Shown: in pieces, positions 45,301 through 54,516 of the stretch
How the letters are laid out: each line of letters starts with the position of its first letter
Position numbering within the stretch: position 1 is the stretch's first letter
From: Paenibacillus prosopidis
Lineage (GTDB): Bacteria; Bacillota; Bacilli; Paenibacillales; Paenibacillaceae
Direction: 5' to 3'
Assembly: GCF_003337375.1 (NCBI RefSeq)
Contig: NZ_QPJD01000004.1
Location: 62,001-126,000 of the forward strand
Length of the DNA: 64,000 nucleotides
Translations under genes and position numbers: made by a program
Notes under the pieces: generated by a model
Seen by the model: the letters and a program-made list of their open reading frames with translations, nothing else
The model's database searches: none
Told to the model about the DNA's origin: nothing

Positions 45301-45503
45301 GAAGCGATCATCACACTTTCTGTTTCAGACATGTCGTTAAGTCTGATTACGTTAAGCTTCTCGGCCCGGTAAGCGGCTTTTTCATAATAAGTGCCGCCTT
45401 GCTGATTCGAATCCGAACGAGCATCAGCATAAGAAGTCGTCCAGCCTGCCAGCAATGCTCCAAACAAACAAACCGTTAACGTTAGAGCAAAAAGCTTTTG
45501 CAT
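42375..45503 (-). CDS. Secreted GxGYxYP-domain protein with three repeated C-terminal modules
   Basis: The 1042-residue protein starts at ATG 45503 behind AAGGAGG, with a signal peptide ending near residue 29. The first 530 residues are a GxGYxYP-type putative glycoside hydrolase region (GGGYMYP at 363-369, FVMSDGDNIQWMLND at about 295-309). The rest is three modules of about 130 residues (534-663, 672-803, 909-1037), each with E-x-E/D-F-G-H-N-T-G and G-H-M-L-x-G-P, plus a Big-like domain (about 810-905) between modules 2 and 3. It is the last gene of the mannosidase-ABC locus. Activity of the GxGYxYP family is not established as far as I know. Confidence 0.85.
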   Translation of the reverse strand: MQKLFALTLTVCLFGALLAGWTTSYADARSDSNQQGGTYYEKAAYRAEKLNVIRLNDMSETESVMIASLQGLIANKTSEQIYILPESGNYGLWLTDLKDKYGVKLKYYNDPWMLLKKYKKYFNGYLLWQQGNSSINAASSLAHLKDAVLLEQSDVTKAEDYKQVMDLTGKDENWVKENYWNQLKHNLLIEQKEEMGPKLRDYAAMTGAFMFYDGNSAFRNAVMAEADDDSVVLGWGDASRGEDQFIMPSSEAGLFTLPADHAFNLSVLSGFELDSLKQKASEPPAAEYNVHYVSFVMSDGDNIQWMLNDLGEKGKPWFGNENRGSFDMGWAVSPSMIDLAPSVVNRFYEDATGKDAFVVGPSGGGYMYPSKYPAAELDQHLERLNNYMGRMDLGLVEVIDFNAFNNAGLWDKYTAQPNVDGVIYLEYSNHKALNGAIKWANGKPVITPREMLWQGNAGSDNASVVNHINAAPRNPKSAAGYSLVLVHAWSKSMDDVKAVIDQLDDDVRVVTPVEMVGLIKEQVPQQNNDIPNKVYQAETDFGHNTGKQDGDGWSANEAEHAAGHMLFGPGAADIKAGRHHVKFKTMINNHVADNNRVLNLDIYDATDNRVVAEKAVSRSQFQASNVYQNLVLEADFVQGHAYEFRVWYDGNANVKIDSVTVVMDSNLAQRIYEAENDFGHNTGKLDGDGWTANKELHGPGHMLYGPYVADIPTGVHDITFKAMISGGSDTDIDERVALLDVYSPSLDQVIISKDLMRSDFAAPGVYQDYTLIDVPVSLGSTYEFRVYYDDTANIKVDHVRLDMPDQVVSETNAIYFKFGGGDVESLALGTDAEEKQLQAWGKAVQAGKPDVNLTAEADWSVVSGSDVVSISDDGLLKVLGSGAAIVKSAYNGLEAELPIFVANTYAYRLFEAESEFGHNTGASAGDSWSANMTEHSAGHMLHGPGVSDLPSGSHKVMFRMKIDINTGNANRVLNLDIFDGTGNRVVGEKAILRTDFTSAGVYQDFVIDADFVDGHAYQFRVWYDDNATIHIDNVSVRVPVAD

Positions 45504-45536
45504 GATATTCCTCCTTCGTTTATGTTCCGTATAAAG

Positions 45537-45566
45537 AAATGCCGGCAATCTCTGCTGCCGGCATTT
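45537..45566. terminator. Hairpin between the 728-residue gene and the GxGYxYP gene
   Basis: A perfect 12-bp stem GAAATGCCGGCA / TGCCGGCATTTC with an eight-base loop. No strong T run follows on the minus strand (TTTCTTTATA), so it may reduce rather than stop transcription, or protect the upstream mRNA. Confidence 0.5.
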
Positions 45567-45581
45567 CATAGAGCAATCCTG

Positions 45582-47768
45582 TTACCACTGCAAGTTAACG
45601 GTAATACCCTTCGGCGCTCCCGGATACCGGATCAGCACCGTTCCCGATATCGAATCATAATGGAATTCCGCCGCGGTGCCTCCGGCCGTCACGATCCGCG
45701 GTTCGCCCGGAACGCGAACCCTCGTGCTCACGTTTACATCCGACGGGGACTCCGACACGAAAGAAAATCCCGTCTCATCAAGCTGCTCCTCGCGAATCCG
45801 GGACGAACTGACGAGTATGCCGGGAACGCGAAGCTTCTCGTTAGATTTATTTAAATCATAAAGCAGGCTGTCTTCACCGGGCTTCAGCTCAACAGAATGC
45901 CGCACCGGAAGGTCAGCCTCGAACAAATCAAGGAACAGTCCCTGCAGGACAACCGGCTTTTGCGATTCCGTTTCGTCAAGCACGTGAGTGATCAAATAAG
46001 GACCGCGCTTCATTTGAAGCAAATCGATTTCCCTGTATTCGCCTTGCTCGCCGCGGATTTCGAGCGCCCGCCTCACGTTACTCCGTACCTGCTTTGCTCC
46101 GGAATCCGTGCGAGACAGTACGGCCGGGTTCACCCGGTGTATAAGGACAGCTCCGCTGCCTACCTTGTGCTCGCCTTCTTCCGGGTTTCGGCTGAGTCCT
46201 AACGACTCGAACAGATGCTCTTCGGGCCGTTCATAAGCTCTTCGACCCTTCGCACGGTTCCACCATTCGCGGACGGAGTGAAACGGATCGGAGCCATCCC
46301 CGACATAGATTAGAACTCCCCCCTCTCTCACCCATTGCCCGATCGCCTGATGGATGCCCGGATGCTCCGGCTTCATGAATTCGTAGCTGAGCAGCAGCAC
46401 CCTGTAGCCGTCTATATAACCGGGAAAAGTCATGATGTTGTCAAGCTGTACCGGCCTAAGCGGGATTCCGCCCTTCACGAGGGGCAGCGCTAAGCCATAG
46501 AACGCGGACCAATCGAGCAGCTCTTGCTGCTCCGCCGATAATCCGTCGGCAGCCGTTGTTCCGTCATATTTGAAGGTTTCGCCGTGCCCGCTTTCGTCCG
46601 GTACAACGTCGCCCCTCTGATACATGGCCGAGTTGGAAAGACAGAGCCCAATCCCTGACGTGTAAGAGTTTCCTCCATCTTCCTCTTCGTGATTGTGCAT
46701 GTCGCGAAGCACGTACATGACCGTCAGAAGTACGGTGGCATAATCGCCGGGAATCGTCTCTTTGCCTTGACCGTTCTCCGTCGGGTAGCTGCCTTCGAAA
46801 ACGCGGCGCGGCCAAGGACACACCTCGTATTGCTTCACCTCGGGATGAAGTAGAGAAGCAACGACGGTAGAACAGTAATTTTTACGGTAATCGCTCCAGC
46901 TGTAGCCGGGGTTATCCTCGATGGGATCATGCAGAAACCACATTTCCCGCCCAGTTCCGCGGGTGAGCTCCTGCATGATTCCGTATTCCAGGTACGCAGT
47001 CTCGAAGGTCCGCTCCCGGCGCAAGCCTTTGTAAACGTTAGGCGTGCGCGCTGTCCCCGTCCAGATTTGGGCGATAAAGCCATCGCAGCCCGGCATCGAG
47101 ACGAGCAGCGCTTCAGGACTTATAATCCGCCATTGCGTGTAGTTAATGAGACTATGAGTGGGAACGTAGAAGCGTACCGTCCTTCCGTAGGTAACAAGGG
47201 AATACTCTTTCATTTGGCTGCAAAGCCGGTCGAGGGCCCGGTAATACATCGCCGCCTTCAGCTTAGATGCCCGGTATTGAGCATCCGGAGAAGAGTGGGG
47301 AGGAATCCACTCCTCCCCGTAATAATTCAGCCACTCCCGCTTGAAAGCATCCGAGTAACCGGAAGCCGCCCAAAATTCCGGTTCCTCCAGATGGATAGCC
47401 TCGGCGCCGCAGTCGATTGCCCGTTTGATATGGGACGCCAAATATTCGGCAAACGATATAGTCGGCACCATGTAAGGTACATCCTTACCGTGGAGCAGAT
47501 GCTTGCCGCTGCGGTCGGTTTGAGCTTCATCCCAATGATTGCGCCCGTCGAAACGGCCGTACAAATAATCCTGATATTCGCCCCATGATACGCCCGTCAT
47601 CAAATGGATTGTGTACCCTGCCTTCTTCCAGCCTTCGATACGCGCAGGCAGATCCTTCGAAATACCATAAACCATGACGAAATCAGTCCGTAAATCGTAC
47701 TTCGGTCCGTATGGACGCGACTCCTGAAACCCGGTCCATTCCTGCCGTTCATCCGCATTCGTATTCAA
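45582..47768 (-). CDS. Unrecognised protein, 728 residues, glycosidase-like features
   Basis: I cannot assign this to a known family. The N-terminal half reads like a TIM barrel: alternating strands and helices, the acidic cluster IHLEEPEFW (126-133), and an alpha-amylase/GH42-like feel in YSDAFKREWLNYYGEEW (about 138-154). A central part at about 455-500 (RVLLLSYEFMKPEHPG, GQWVREGGVLIYVGDG) looks like the GATase-like domain of GH42-type enzymes. The end is beta rich. It has no signal peptide. It begins with TTG behind GGGGG and sits 15 bp after the binding-protein gene, so it likely processes the imported glycan in the cytoplasm. Confidence 0.75.
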   Translation of the reverse strand: MNTNADERQEWTGFQESRPYGPKYDLRTDFVMVYGISKDLPARIEGWKKAGYTIHLMTGVSWGEYQDYLYGRFDGRNHWDEAQTDRSGKHLLHGKDVPYMVPTISFAEYLASHIKRAIDCGAEAIHLEEPEFWAASGYSDAFKREWLNYYGEEWIPPHSSPDAQYRASKLKAAMYYRALDRLCSQMKEYSLVTYGRTVRFYVPTHSLINYTQWRIISPEALLVSMPGCDGFIAQIWTGTARTPNVYKGLRRERTFETAYLEYGIMQELTRGTGREMWFLHDPIEDNPGYSWSDYRKNYCSTVVASLLHPEVKQYEVCPWPRRVFEGSYPTENGQGKETIPGDYATVLLTVMYVLRDMHNHEEEDGGNSYTSGIGLCLSNSAMYQRGDVVPDESGHGETFKYDGTTAADGLSAEQQELLDWSAFYGLALPLVKGGIPLRPVQLDNIMTFPGYIDGYRVLLLSYEFMKPEHPGIHQAIGQWVREGGVLIYVGDGSDPFHSVREWWNRAKGRRAYERPEEHLFESLGLSRNPEEGEHKVGSGAVLIHRVNPAVLSRTDSGAKQVRSNVRRALEIRGEQGEYREIDLLQMKRGPYLITHVLDETESQKPVVLQGLFLDLFEADLPVRHSVELKPGEDSLLYDLNKSNEKLRVPGILVSSSRIREEQLDETGFSFVSESPSDVNVSTRVRVPGEPRIVTAGGTAAEFHYDSISGTVLIRYPGAPKGITVNLQW

Positions 47769-47783
47769 TGCGCGAAGCCCCCT

Positions 47784-49472
47784 TTAATTCGGCATTCCCA
47801 TCGTTACCACTTCTTTGCCTTTAAGGTTATCGTTCACAAATTGAATCGCTTCCGGATAACCCGTCTTGTTCATTTGTCCACGAAGGTCGTTAATAATCTT
47901 GAGCGCCGCCTCGTCGGATTTTGCAAAAATCGCTTCTTTCCATACGTCGCCGATTTTGTCTATAGACGGCTTCAGCATTTCCCATTGCGATGATTTCATC
48001 ATGACATCTCCCGGATTGTATGCCGATATGACGCTGATGCCGTTTGGACGAAGAATTTTGCGGGCGTTATCCATGGCAGCGAGTCGATCTTGATCGGCCC
48101 AGATATCTCCTCCACCGACGGAATTGATACGGTCCTGACCGGAGAGGGATTCAAAGCCAATGCCGATGCCTTCATTTTTCTTAAGCTTGCCTGTTGTGTC
48201 AGCCGTAAATTTGTCAAACCATTCCTTCTTCGCTACAGGCTTGCCGTTCTCCATATCCCAATGTACGCCTTGTACGCCGTATCGTACGAGCAGAAATCCT
48301 TCGTCGGACGCAAGATAGTCCAGCAGGCGAAGCGCTGCGTCCACATTTTTGGATTTTTTCGGAATAATGGTTACGTTATTGCCTTGAATAGATAGATCGG
48401 CCGGACGGTTCGGTTCGGCACCGGCGCGCTCCAACGGACCGACCGGTACATAGTCAGAGCCTGGATGCGCTTTCACATAGTCCTTAGACGAGTCGAGAAT
48501 AGCCGGATAGTGCGCGGCCAGCACGGCAATGCGCCCCTGCTTAATTTTCTCGTTCGCGATCGGATCAGTCTGGGTGAACGCTTCCGGATCGAGCAGCCCT
48601 TCCGCAAGCAGTTTGCGGTAGTACAGCGTGTAGTCTTCATAGGCTTTCGTGAAAAAAGTGTTTTCCAGCGTGCCGTCGCCTTTGTCTATATAACCCGAGC
48701 CGTAAAACATCGTATTGCCGATTCCGACGGCCCAACCATTATGAAAGCCGCCTAGCGGAATGACCGGCATTCCATTTTCTTTTAGACCCGCATCCTTGAT
48801 CTTCTTCAGGAAGCTGTACAAATCGTCCTTCGTTTTGACCGATTGCGGATCTACCCCGATCTTCTCTGCGATGTCCTTCCTCACATAGAAGCCATACAAC
48901 CAATCCATTGCATCCTCAGGCGTCGCGGGATGATTCTGGTAAAGCAAAAACTGCTTGCCTCCGTAAGCGTCAAACGCTTTCTCGTAAAGCGCGGGCGGTA
49001 CGTTCTCTTTTGCTATCGCTTTGGCAAGGTTCGGGTATTTATCAAGCTTATCCGTCAAATCAACCAGCTGATCCTCCTTAGCCGCTTTGATAATGCCGTC
49101 CAGCTCGCCGCCCCATGCCGGACCGGTATAGATATCCGGCAGATCCTGCGTTGCGAATATCGTATTTACTTTCTCGACCTCGCTGCCTTTCGTATATTCC
49201 CATTCCACGGTTACGCCGGTTTTCTCTTTGATGACCTTTGCGACAGCTGTCATATCGACGTCGGCGCCGCTGGAGCCGTTCCAGTTGTGAAGGACTTTGA
49301 GTTTCACTTCTTTTTCTGCTGTACCGCTGTCCGTTGTGCCGCTGCTGCTCGAAGGACCATTGCCGCTTCCGGTGTCACCGCCGTTGTTATTGCTGCTGCA
49401 GCCAAACAGCGTTACCGCTATAAGAACTGCCACAAGCAGCAACGAAGTGCTTCTTACCCGCTTGTTCTTCAT
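47784..49472 (-). CDS. Extracellular sugar-binding lipoprotein of an ABC importer
   Basis: The 562-residue protein has a lipoprotein signal (LFGC, Cys about 25), a serine/glycine-rich linker and a large solute-binding domain of the LplA/YtcQ type. It lies 55 bp downstream of the YtcP-type permease, in the order permease, permease, binding protein. It delivers an oligosaccharide, plausibly mannose-containing because of the GH38 gene in the same operon. Confidence 0.92.
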   Translation of the reverse strand: MKNKRVRSTSLLLVAVLIAVTLFGCSSNNNGGDTGSGNGPSSSSGTTDSGTAEKEVKLKVLHNWNGSSGADVDMTAVAKVIKEKTGVTVEWEYTKGSEVEKVNTIFATQDLPDIYTGPAWGGELDGIIKAAKEDQLVDLTDKLDKYPNLAKAIAKENVPPALYEKAFDAYGGKQFLLYQNHPATPEDAMDWLYGFYVRKDIAEKIGVDPQSVKTKDDLYSFLKKIKDAGLKENGMPVIPLGGFHNGWAVGIGNTMFYGSGYIDKGDGTLENTFFTKAYEDYTLYYRKLLAEGLLDPEAFTQTDPIANEKIKQGRIAVLAAHYPAILDSSKDYVKAHPGSDYVPVGPLERAGAEPNRPADLSIQGNNVTIIPKKSKNVDAALRLLDYLASDEGFLLVRYGVQGVHWDMENGKPVAKKEWFDKFTADTTGKLKKNEGIGIGFESLSGQDRINSVGGGDIWADQDRLAAMDNARKILRPNGISVISAYNPGDVMMKSSQWEMLKPSIDKIGDVWKEAIFAKSDEAALKIINDLRGQMNKTGYPEAIQFVNDNLKGKEVVTMGMPN

Positions 49473-49527
49473 AAAAACCCTCCCGTGAACTGTAATTAAA
49501 ATATGATAAAGTCCCGTTTAGAGACGC

Positions 49528-50424
49528 TTATCCTTTCACCGAACCAATCATGACGCCCTTGACGAAGTACCGCTGCAGAAACGGATAAATACACAAAATC
49601 GGGAAAACCGTGATGACAAGCAGCGCCATCCGGAGCGATTCCGGCGTGGCTCCCTCGATATTGACGTTGACCGTCTGCCCGCCCTGCTGCGCCGCCCTCT
49701 GCATGGAAGAGGAGAGCGCTTCCGCTTCGGTCAGCATCTCCTGAAGAAGGGTCTGGACGGGAATAATATCTTTGTTCGATACGTAGTAGGCACCAGAGAA
49801 CCAATCGTTCCAGTGGGAAACCCCGATGAACAACGCGATAGTCGCGAGAACGGGTCCTGACAGCGGCAAAATGATCCGAACGAAAATTTGAAAATCTCCA
49901 TATCCGTCTATACGGGCTGATTCCTCCAGCTCCTCGGGAATGCCCTGCAGAAACGTCCGGAGAATAACGATATGCATGAAATTAAAAAGCATCGGAATCA
50001 CGTATACCCAGAAGCTGTTAATCAGGTGCAGCTTTTGCAAAGTGATGAAATAGGGAATGAACCCCGCGCTGAAGATCGTCGGCAAAAAAATATAAAATGT
50101 AAAAAACGTCCGTCCCGGCAGCGATTTTTTCGAAAGCGCGTAGGCCATCAACGTACAGAGGGCCACGTGAAGGAACGTACCGAGCAGCGTACGATACAGC
50201 GTAATTTTGTAAGCCTGCCAGATGCGGGCGTTGTCGAACACCTCCGCGTAATTTTCCAGCGTAAATTTCCGGGGCAAGAAATATAAAGCACCCAGCATAG
50301 AATCTTTACCGTCGTTAAGCGAGTAGGCAAGAATGTAAATGAACGGATAGATCATCGATAATCCGAACAGTGTCAAAAATAAATAATTCAATCCGCTAAA
50401 AATGGAAAATTGGCGCTTCGCCAT
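49528..50424 (-). CDS. Carbohydrate ABC transporter permease, YtcP type
   Basis: The 298-residue membrane protein has six predicted helices and the EAA loop (EESARIDGYGDFQIFVRIILP). The C-terminus RYFVKGVMIGSVKG is typical of the family. The ATG has AAGGAG upstream and starts 13 bp after the LplB-type gene. It forms the import channel for the mannosidase locus. Confidence 0.92.
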   Translation of the reverse strand: MAKRQFSIFSGLNYLFLTLFGLSMIYPFIYILAYSLNDGKDSMLGALYFLPRKFTLENYAEVFDNARIWQAYKITLYRTLLGTFLHVALCTLMAYALSKKSLPGRTFFTFYIFLPTIFSAGFIPYFITLQKLHLINSFWVYVIPMLFNFMHIVILRTFLQGIPEELEESARIDGYGDFQIFVRIILPLSGPVLATIALFIGVSHWNDWFSGAYYVSNKDIIPVQTLLQEMLTEAEALSSSMQRAAQQGGQTVNVNIEGATPESLRMALLVITVFPILCIYPFLQRYFVKGVMIGSVKG

Positions 50425-50437
50425 AACAAATCTCTCC

Positions 50438-51349
50438 TTAGAACAGGGATACGTCGCTGACTTTGCGTGCGATCCGGTTGACTGTCAATATGAGAATGAG
50501 TGCGATGACGCTTTGGAACAATCCGACCGCTGCGGCATAGCTCAATCGGCCCTCTCCAATACCCGAGTTGATAACATGCACGTCTAGTACGCTGCCGATA
50601 GCGGCCGTGGCCGGCCCGTTGAGAAGCAGCAACTGCTCGTATCCGGCGCTCATCAGACTGCCAACCGAGAGAATGAACAGGATAACGGCAATATTACGAA
50701 TGCCCGGCAGCGTGACATGCCAAACTTGGCGAAAGCGCCCCGCGCCGTCGATCTTCGCCGCTTCATATAACTGTTGATCAATACCGGCAATTGCCGCCAT
50801 ATAAATGATCGAGTTCCAGCCTATATTTTTCCATATATCCGAACCTACTATCATTTGATAGAACCAAGTCGTGTTGTTCAGAAACTGGATAGGTTCCATG
50901 CCGAAGGAAGATAGCAGATCGTTTAGCGGACCGCCGTAAGGCGTCAGAAGCCTTTGCATCAACGTAACGACGACGATCCAAGAGACGAAATAAGGCAAAT
51001 ACGAGAGTGTTTGCACCGTTTTCTTGAATGTAACGTTTCGGACCTCATTTAATAGAATGGATAATATAATCGGCATGGAAAACCCGATCAAAAGCTTCAA
51101 CAGGCTGATGACGATCGTGTTGCGGATTAATTCGAATGACTGATAATAGGAGAAAAACTGCTCGAAGTATTTAAGTCCTGCCCAAGGGCTTCCTGTAAAG
51201 CCCCCTGAGAACATAAAGTCCCGGAAAGCGACCTGTATACCATAAAGAGGGACGTAGGAGAAGAGAAAAAACCAGATAATGCCGGGCAGCATGAACAGGT
51301 AAAACAGCTTGTGCCGCCAGATTCGTTTCCACAGCAGATTTGCAGTCAA
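50438..51349 (-). CDS. Sugar ABC transporter permease, LplB type
   Basis: The 303-residue protein begins at TTG 51349. Its ribosome site AGGAGG lies inside the last codons of the mannosidase gene, whose stop ends 5 bp upstream, so the two are translationally coupled. A longer frame into the mannosidase gene is not needed. It has a basic leader, membrane helices and the EAA loop (YEAAKIDGAGRFRQVWHVTLP). It pairs with the YtcP-type gene downstream. Confidence 0.9.
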   Translation of the reverse strand: MTANLLWKRIWRHKLFYLFMLPGIIWFFLFSYVPLYGIQVAFRDFMFSGGFTGSPWAGLKYFEQFFSYYQSFELIRNTIVISLLKLLIGFSMPIILSILLNEVRNVTFKKTVQTLSYLPYFVSWIVVVTLMQRLLTPYGGPLNDLLSSFGMEPIQFLNNTTWFYQMIVGSDIWKNIGWNSIIYMAAIAGIDQQLYEAAKIDGAGRFRQVWHVTLPGIRNIAVILFILSVGSLMSAGYEQLLLLNGPATAAIGSVLDVHVINSGIGEGRLSYAAAVGLFQSVIALILILTVNRIARKVSDVSLF

Positions 51350-51354
51350 ATGCC

Positions 51355-54300
51355 TCACCTCCTTGCTAATCTGATCGTTTTGATTTCGAACGGAGTGAAG
51401 GATAGCGTGAACGCCCCGCCTTTCGGATGAAGCTGTTCGATTGGCGCTTCCATTAAATCGGCGAGCCAACCTTCCGAAAAGCCAAAGTCTATATCAAGCG
51501 TTGCCTTGATGCGGGTGCCCGCTGTTTCATACAGCCGGACGATCAGATCTTCACCGTCTTCTGCTTGCTTTACCGTTTCGATCATGACGTTCGGATGATC
51601 GAGACGCAGGAAGGAATGATGTGCTGCCGGCAGCTTCCTTGCTGTGCCGTTTCGAGGCACGTTAACCGACCGTAAAGGCACATTCAGCTCATAGCCCCGT
51701 TTATAAACCTCCGCCTGGACATGATCCCCTTTATGCGGATAGAGCGAATAAGTAAAGCTGTGCTCCGCCCGGTCAGCTTCCGGGTCGGGATGAGAGGAGC
51801 TGCGCAGCAGATTGAGGTCAAGAACGTTCTGCCAAGCGCGATGCCCGTATTTGCAGTCATTTAGCAAGGCCACCCCGTAATCCGGCTCGGAGAGATCCAC
51901 CCAGTGATGGGCGCATATTTCATCTTTGGCATAATCCCACATCGTATTGCGGTGCGTCGGCCGCTTGATGTAGCCAAACTGGATTTCACAGCTCGCGTTG
52001 TCCGAACGGATGGCAACCGGAAACGAAGTACGGAGCATTTTACCGGATTCCTTCCAATCTACCTTCGTTACAAAATCAATTCGGCGGCTGCCTTGAGTGA
52101 GCAACACCTTCTGCATCAAGGATGAATCGCCGAACGTGTAGCTTAGAAGCAAACCTATCGTTGGTCCATCTTGAAATACGGTGCAATGGGCTGGCTCAAG
52201 TGGCACACCACCGGATTGCCGGTAATCTTGACGAAAATCCCAAGCGTCGCCCTCGTCATGGTACAGGTACAGCTCATTGGCCTTCTGCCCATGTGGAATG
52301 ACTTCCCGGCCATGCTCTTTGTCTACGATGGATATAATGGTAAAGTCATCTGCGAATGTCACTGCAAGCAAGTCGTTCTCCACGACACGGTCAATAGCTG
52401 AAGCTCTCATGTTCTGGAAAACGGAATCCATTACCGCCGCCTCCGCCTTCACGAGCATATCCGTATTCGCTAAGGCATATCCCATCGCCGGCACACGAAT
52501 CTGCATCCAGCTTCCTTTCTCCTGCACCCACTCTTCACGCTCCCAAGACAAGGAGTTGAAAAAGGCAACTGTTCCCTCTTCTGCCGAAAATCCTTCAGCA
52601 ACCGCATCGTATGCCTCAGCAATCATTTGCTCGACTCGCTCCAGCAGCACGGCGTACCGTTCCAACGATTCGTCATATACCCGCTTGATCGAGGAGCCCG
52701 GCAAAATATCATGAAACTGGTAGAGCAGCACTTCCTTCCAAATGCGCTCCAATTCATCGGCAGGATAATGCCTGCCTCGCGTCAACCCGGCTAAAACGGC
52801 TGCATACTCAAGCTCGCGAAGCGACTTCTCCAGCTTCCGGTTATATCGTTTATTCCGGGCCTGGCTCGTTAACGTTCCTTGATGCTTCTCTAAGTAAAGC
52901 TCGCCGGACCAGACTTGGTAGCGACTCACTCCTTCAGCCAGCTTCTCGAAGAAACGCGAGGATGGTTCCTGTACAACCGGACTTAAGCCAAGCAAGTTTT
53001 TTTGCCGCATGAGTCTCTCCAGATGCTCTTCGCCTGGACCGCCTCCTCCGTCGCCGATCCCGAACAGCATGAGACAATGGTCCGACACGTTTTTGTCCAA
53101 ATACTCATTCTCCGCCTTCACGATCGAACGGGGTGCCGCAGGGCTGTTATAGGTATCCTCTGGCGGCATGTGCGTCAGTACCCGCGAGCCGTCGATACCT
53201 TCCCAAACGAATGTATGATGGGGATGACGGTTGTACTTGCTCCAGGACAGCTTCTGCGTCATCATGTAATTTACGCCGGATTTGCTCAAGATTTGGGGCA
53301 AGCTGGCTGTATACCCAAATACGTCAGGCATCCATAACGTCTTCATCTCTTGCCCGAATTCCTCCAGAAAATAACGCTTTCCGTACAAGATTTGACGGAT
53401 CAGAGATTCCCCGCCAGGTACGTTGGTGTCTGATTCGACCCACATCGCTCCTTGCGGCTCCCAACGTCCTTCCCTTATCCGCTCTTTGATCCGCGCATAC
53501 AGATTTGGATAATGAATTTTCATCCAATCGTACAGCTGGGGCTGACTCGCCCCGAATACGTAGTCGGGATAACGCTCCATCATTTTCAATGCGGTAGAAA
53601 ACGTTCTCGCTCCCTTGCGGATCGTTTCCCGAATCGGCCACAGCCAGGCCAAATCCATATGCGCATGACCGATGGCACTGATTGACAGTACCGGGTCACC
53701 GCCTCGCTTCGCTAACTGTTCACGCAAGACTGACAATGCCTTGGCGACTCGTTCATCTGTCAGTTCGGTAAGCAGGAGCGATACCTCGTACATCGCCTGA
53801 AAAATTCGTTCCCTTCGCGCGGAGCCTTTCGGCAGCTGCTCTGCTGTTTCCAGCAATACTTCCGCATCGTAATACAACCGGCGGATGTCCTCGCGGCAGA
53901 CCGCGACGACCGCTTCCTTCAGCGTACCGCTGCGGAAATGCCCAAACAGGTCATTGCAGCCGGCATCGCCCCACAAATCGACTGTTTCTTCCCCTGTCGA
54001 CGACTCGCTTACGCTCACAACCCGCTTGCCGGGCAGGCCCAGCGAGTAATCAAATTCGGAATTGATATTCGTCAATCCCTGGACGGGAGATCCTTCATCA
54101 TCGACGAGACACAATTCACCGTTAACATCGATGAGCAGCACGACCCTTGAGCCTTTCACGATTTCCGTCACTTTGCCGGTAAAGTGAAACCACGCACAAT
54201 CCCATAAATCCCCCCATCGGTCACCAGGGGAAAGCACCACCCTTTGTCCTGTCAGCCTGGCTTCATAAGGAACCGGCTCCGGTGTTACCCAAGCCGTTAC

Positions 54301-54390
54301 GCTTAGCTCCGAAACTTTCTTATACATGTTCCTATTCAAACGATCCAACATCGACTTCAACTGATCCGAATTTACCGTTTCGTAGGGCAT
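51355..54390 (-). CDS. GH38 alpha-mannosidase
   Basis: The 1011-residue cytoplasmic enzyme starts at ATG 54390 with AAAAGGAG upstream. The catalytic GH38 domain shows the zinc ligands H244 and D246 in HAHMDLAWLWP and the nucleophile D356 in LWMPDVFGY, followed by the helical middle domain and a long beta-sandwich C-terminus. It removes alpha-linked mannose from oligosaccharides. It is the first enzyme gene of an operon with two permeases and a binding protein, and lies downstream of a GntR/LacI-type regulator gene, so it probably acts on what that transporter brings in. Confidence 0.93.
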   Translation of the reverse strand: MPYETVNSDQLKSMLDRLNRNMYKKVSELSVTAWVTPEPVPYEARLTGQRVVLSPGDRWGDLWDCAWFHFTGKVTEIVKGSRVVLLIDVNGELCLVDDEGSPVQGLTNINSEFDYSLGLPGKRVVSVSESSTGEETVDLWGDAGCNDLFGHFRSGTLKEAVVAVCREDIRRLYYDAEVLLETAEQLPKGSARRERIFQAMYEVSLLLTELTDERVAKALSVLREQLAKRGGDPVLSISAIGHAHMDLAWLWPIRETIRKGARTFSTALKMMERYPDYVFGASQPQLYDWMKIHYPNLYARIKERIREGRWEPQGAMWVESDTNVPGGESLIRQILYGKRYFLEEFGQEMKTLWMPDVFGYTASLPQILSKSGVNYMMTQKLSWSKYNRHPHHTFVWEGIDGSRVLTHMPPEDTYNSPAAPRSIVKAENEYLDKNVSDHCLMLFGIGDGGGGPGEEHLERLMRQKNLLGLSPVVQEPSSRFFEKLAEGVSRYQVWSGELYLEKHQGTLTSQARNKRYNRKLEKSLRELEYAAVLAGLTRGRHYPADELERIWKEVLLYQFHDILPGSSIKRVYDESLERYAVLLERVEQMIAEAYDAVAEGFSAEEGTVAFFNSLSWEREEWVQEKGSWMQIRVPAMGYALANTDMLVKAEAAVMDSVFQNMRASAIDRVVENDLLAVTFADDFTIISIVDKEHGREVIPHGQKANELYLYHDEGDAWDFRQDYRQSGGVPLEPAHCTVFQDGPTIGLLLSYTFGDSSLMQKVLLTQGSRRIDFVTKVDWKESGKMLRTSFPVAIRSDNASCEIQFGYIKRPTHRNTMWDYAKDEICAHHWVDLSEPDYGVALLNDCKYGHRAWQNVLDLNLLRSSSHPDPEADRAEHSFTYSLYPHKGDHVQAEVYKRGYELNVPLRSVNVPRNGTARKLPAAHHSFLRLDHPNVMIETVKQAEDGEDLIVRLYETAGTRIKATLDIDFGFSEGWLADLMEAPIEQLHPKGGAFTLSFTPFEIKTIRLARR

Positions 54391-54426
54391 TGCATATCTC
54401 CTTTTCCGTTTTATAGGTTTGATCAT

Positions 54427-54464
54427 AATATAATATATAAGTTATATATATTCAATATATAAAT
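54427..54464. promoter_or_regulatory. AT-rich leader of the mannosidase operon with a possible operator
   Basis: Upstream of the GH38 start lies an almost pure A/T stretch containing GTTATATATATTCAATATAT (54441-54460). A similar GTTATATATA half lies upstream of the regulator gene (55708). A shared operator of the GntR-type regulator is possible. Low-complexity AT sequence weakens the case. Confidence 0.35.
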
Positions 54465-54469
54465 AAAAA

Positions 54470-54498
54470 AAGATCTTTTCCTCAACGGAAAAGATCTT
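54470..54498 (-). terminator. Terminator of the GntR/LacI-type regulator gene
   Basis: AAGATCTTTTCC (about 54470-54481) and GGAAAAGATCTT (54487-54498) pair perfectly around a short loop. The minus strand continues with a T run. It lies between the regulator stop and the GH38 promoter. Confidence 0.9.
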
Positions 54499-54516
54499 CT
54501 GCTTCTTATTTCTTGC

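Noticed and set aside
46929..47588. 219-codon plus-strand frame
   Set aside because: Antisense to the 728-residue gene, which has operon context and a ribosome site.
48843..49499. 218-codon plus-strand frame
   Set aside because: Antisense to the clear solute-binding lipoprotein gene.
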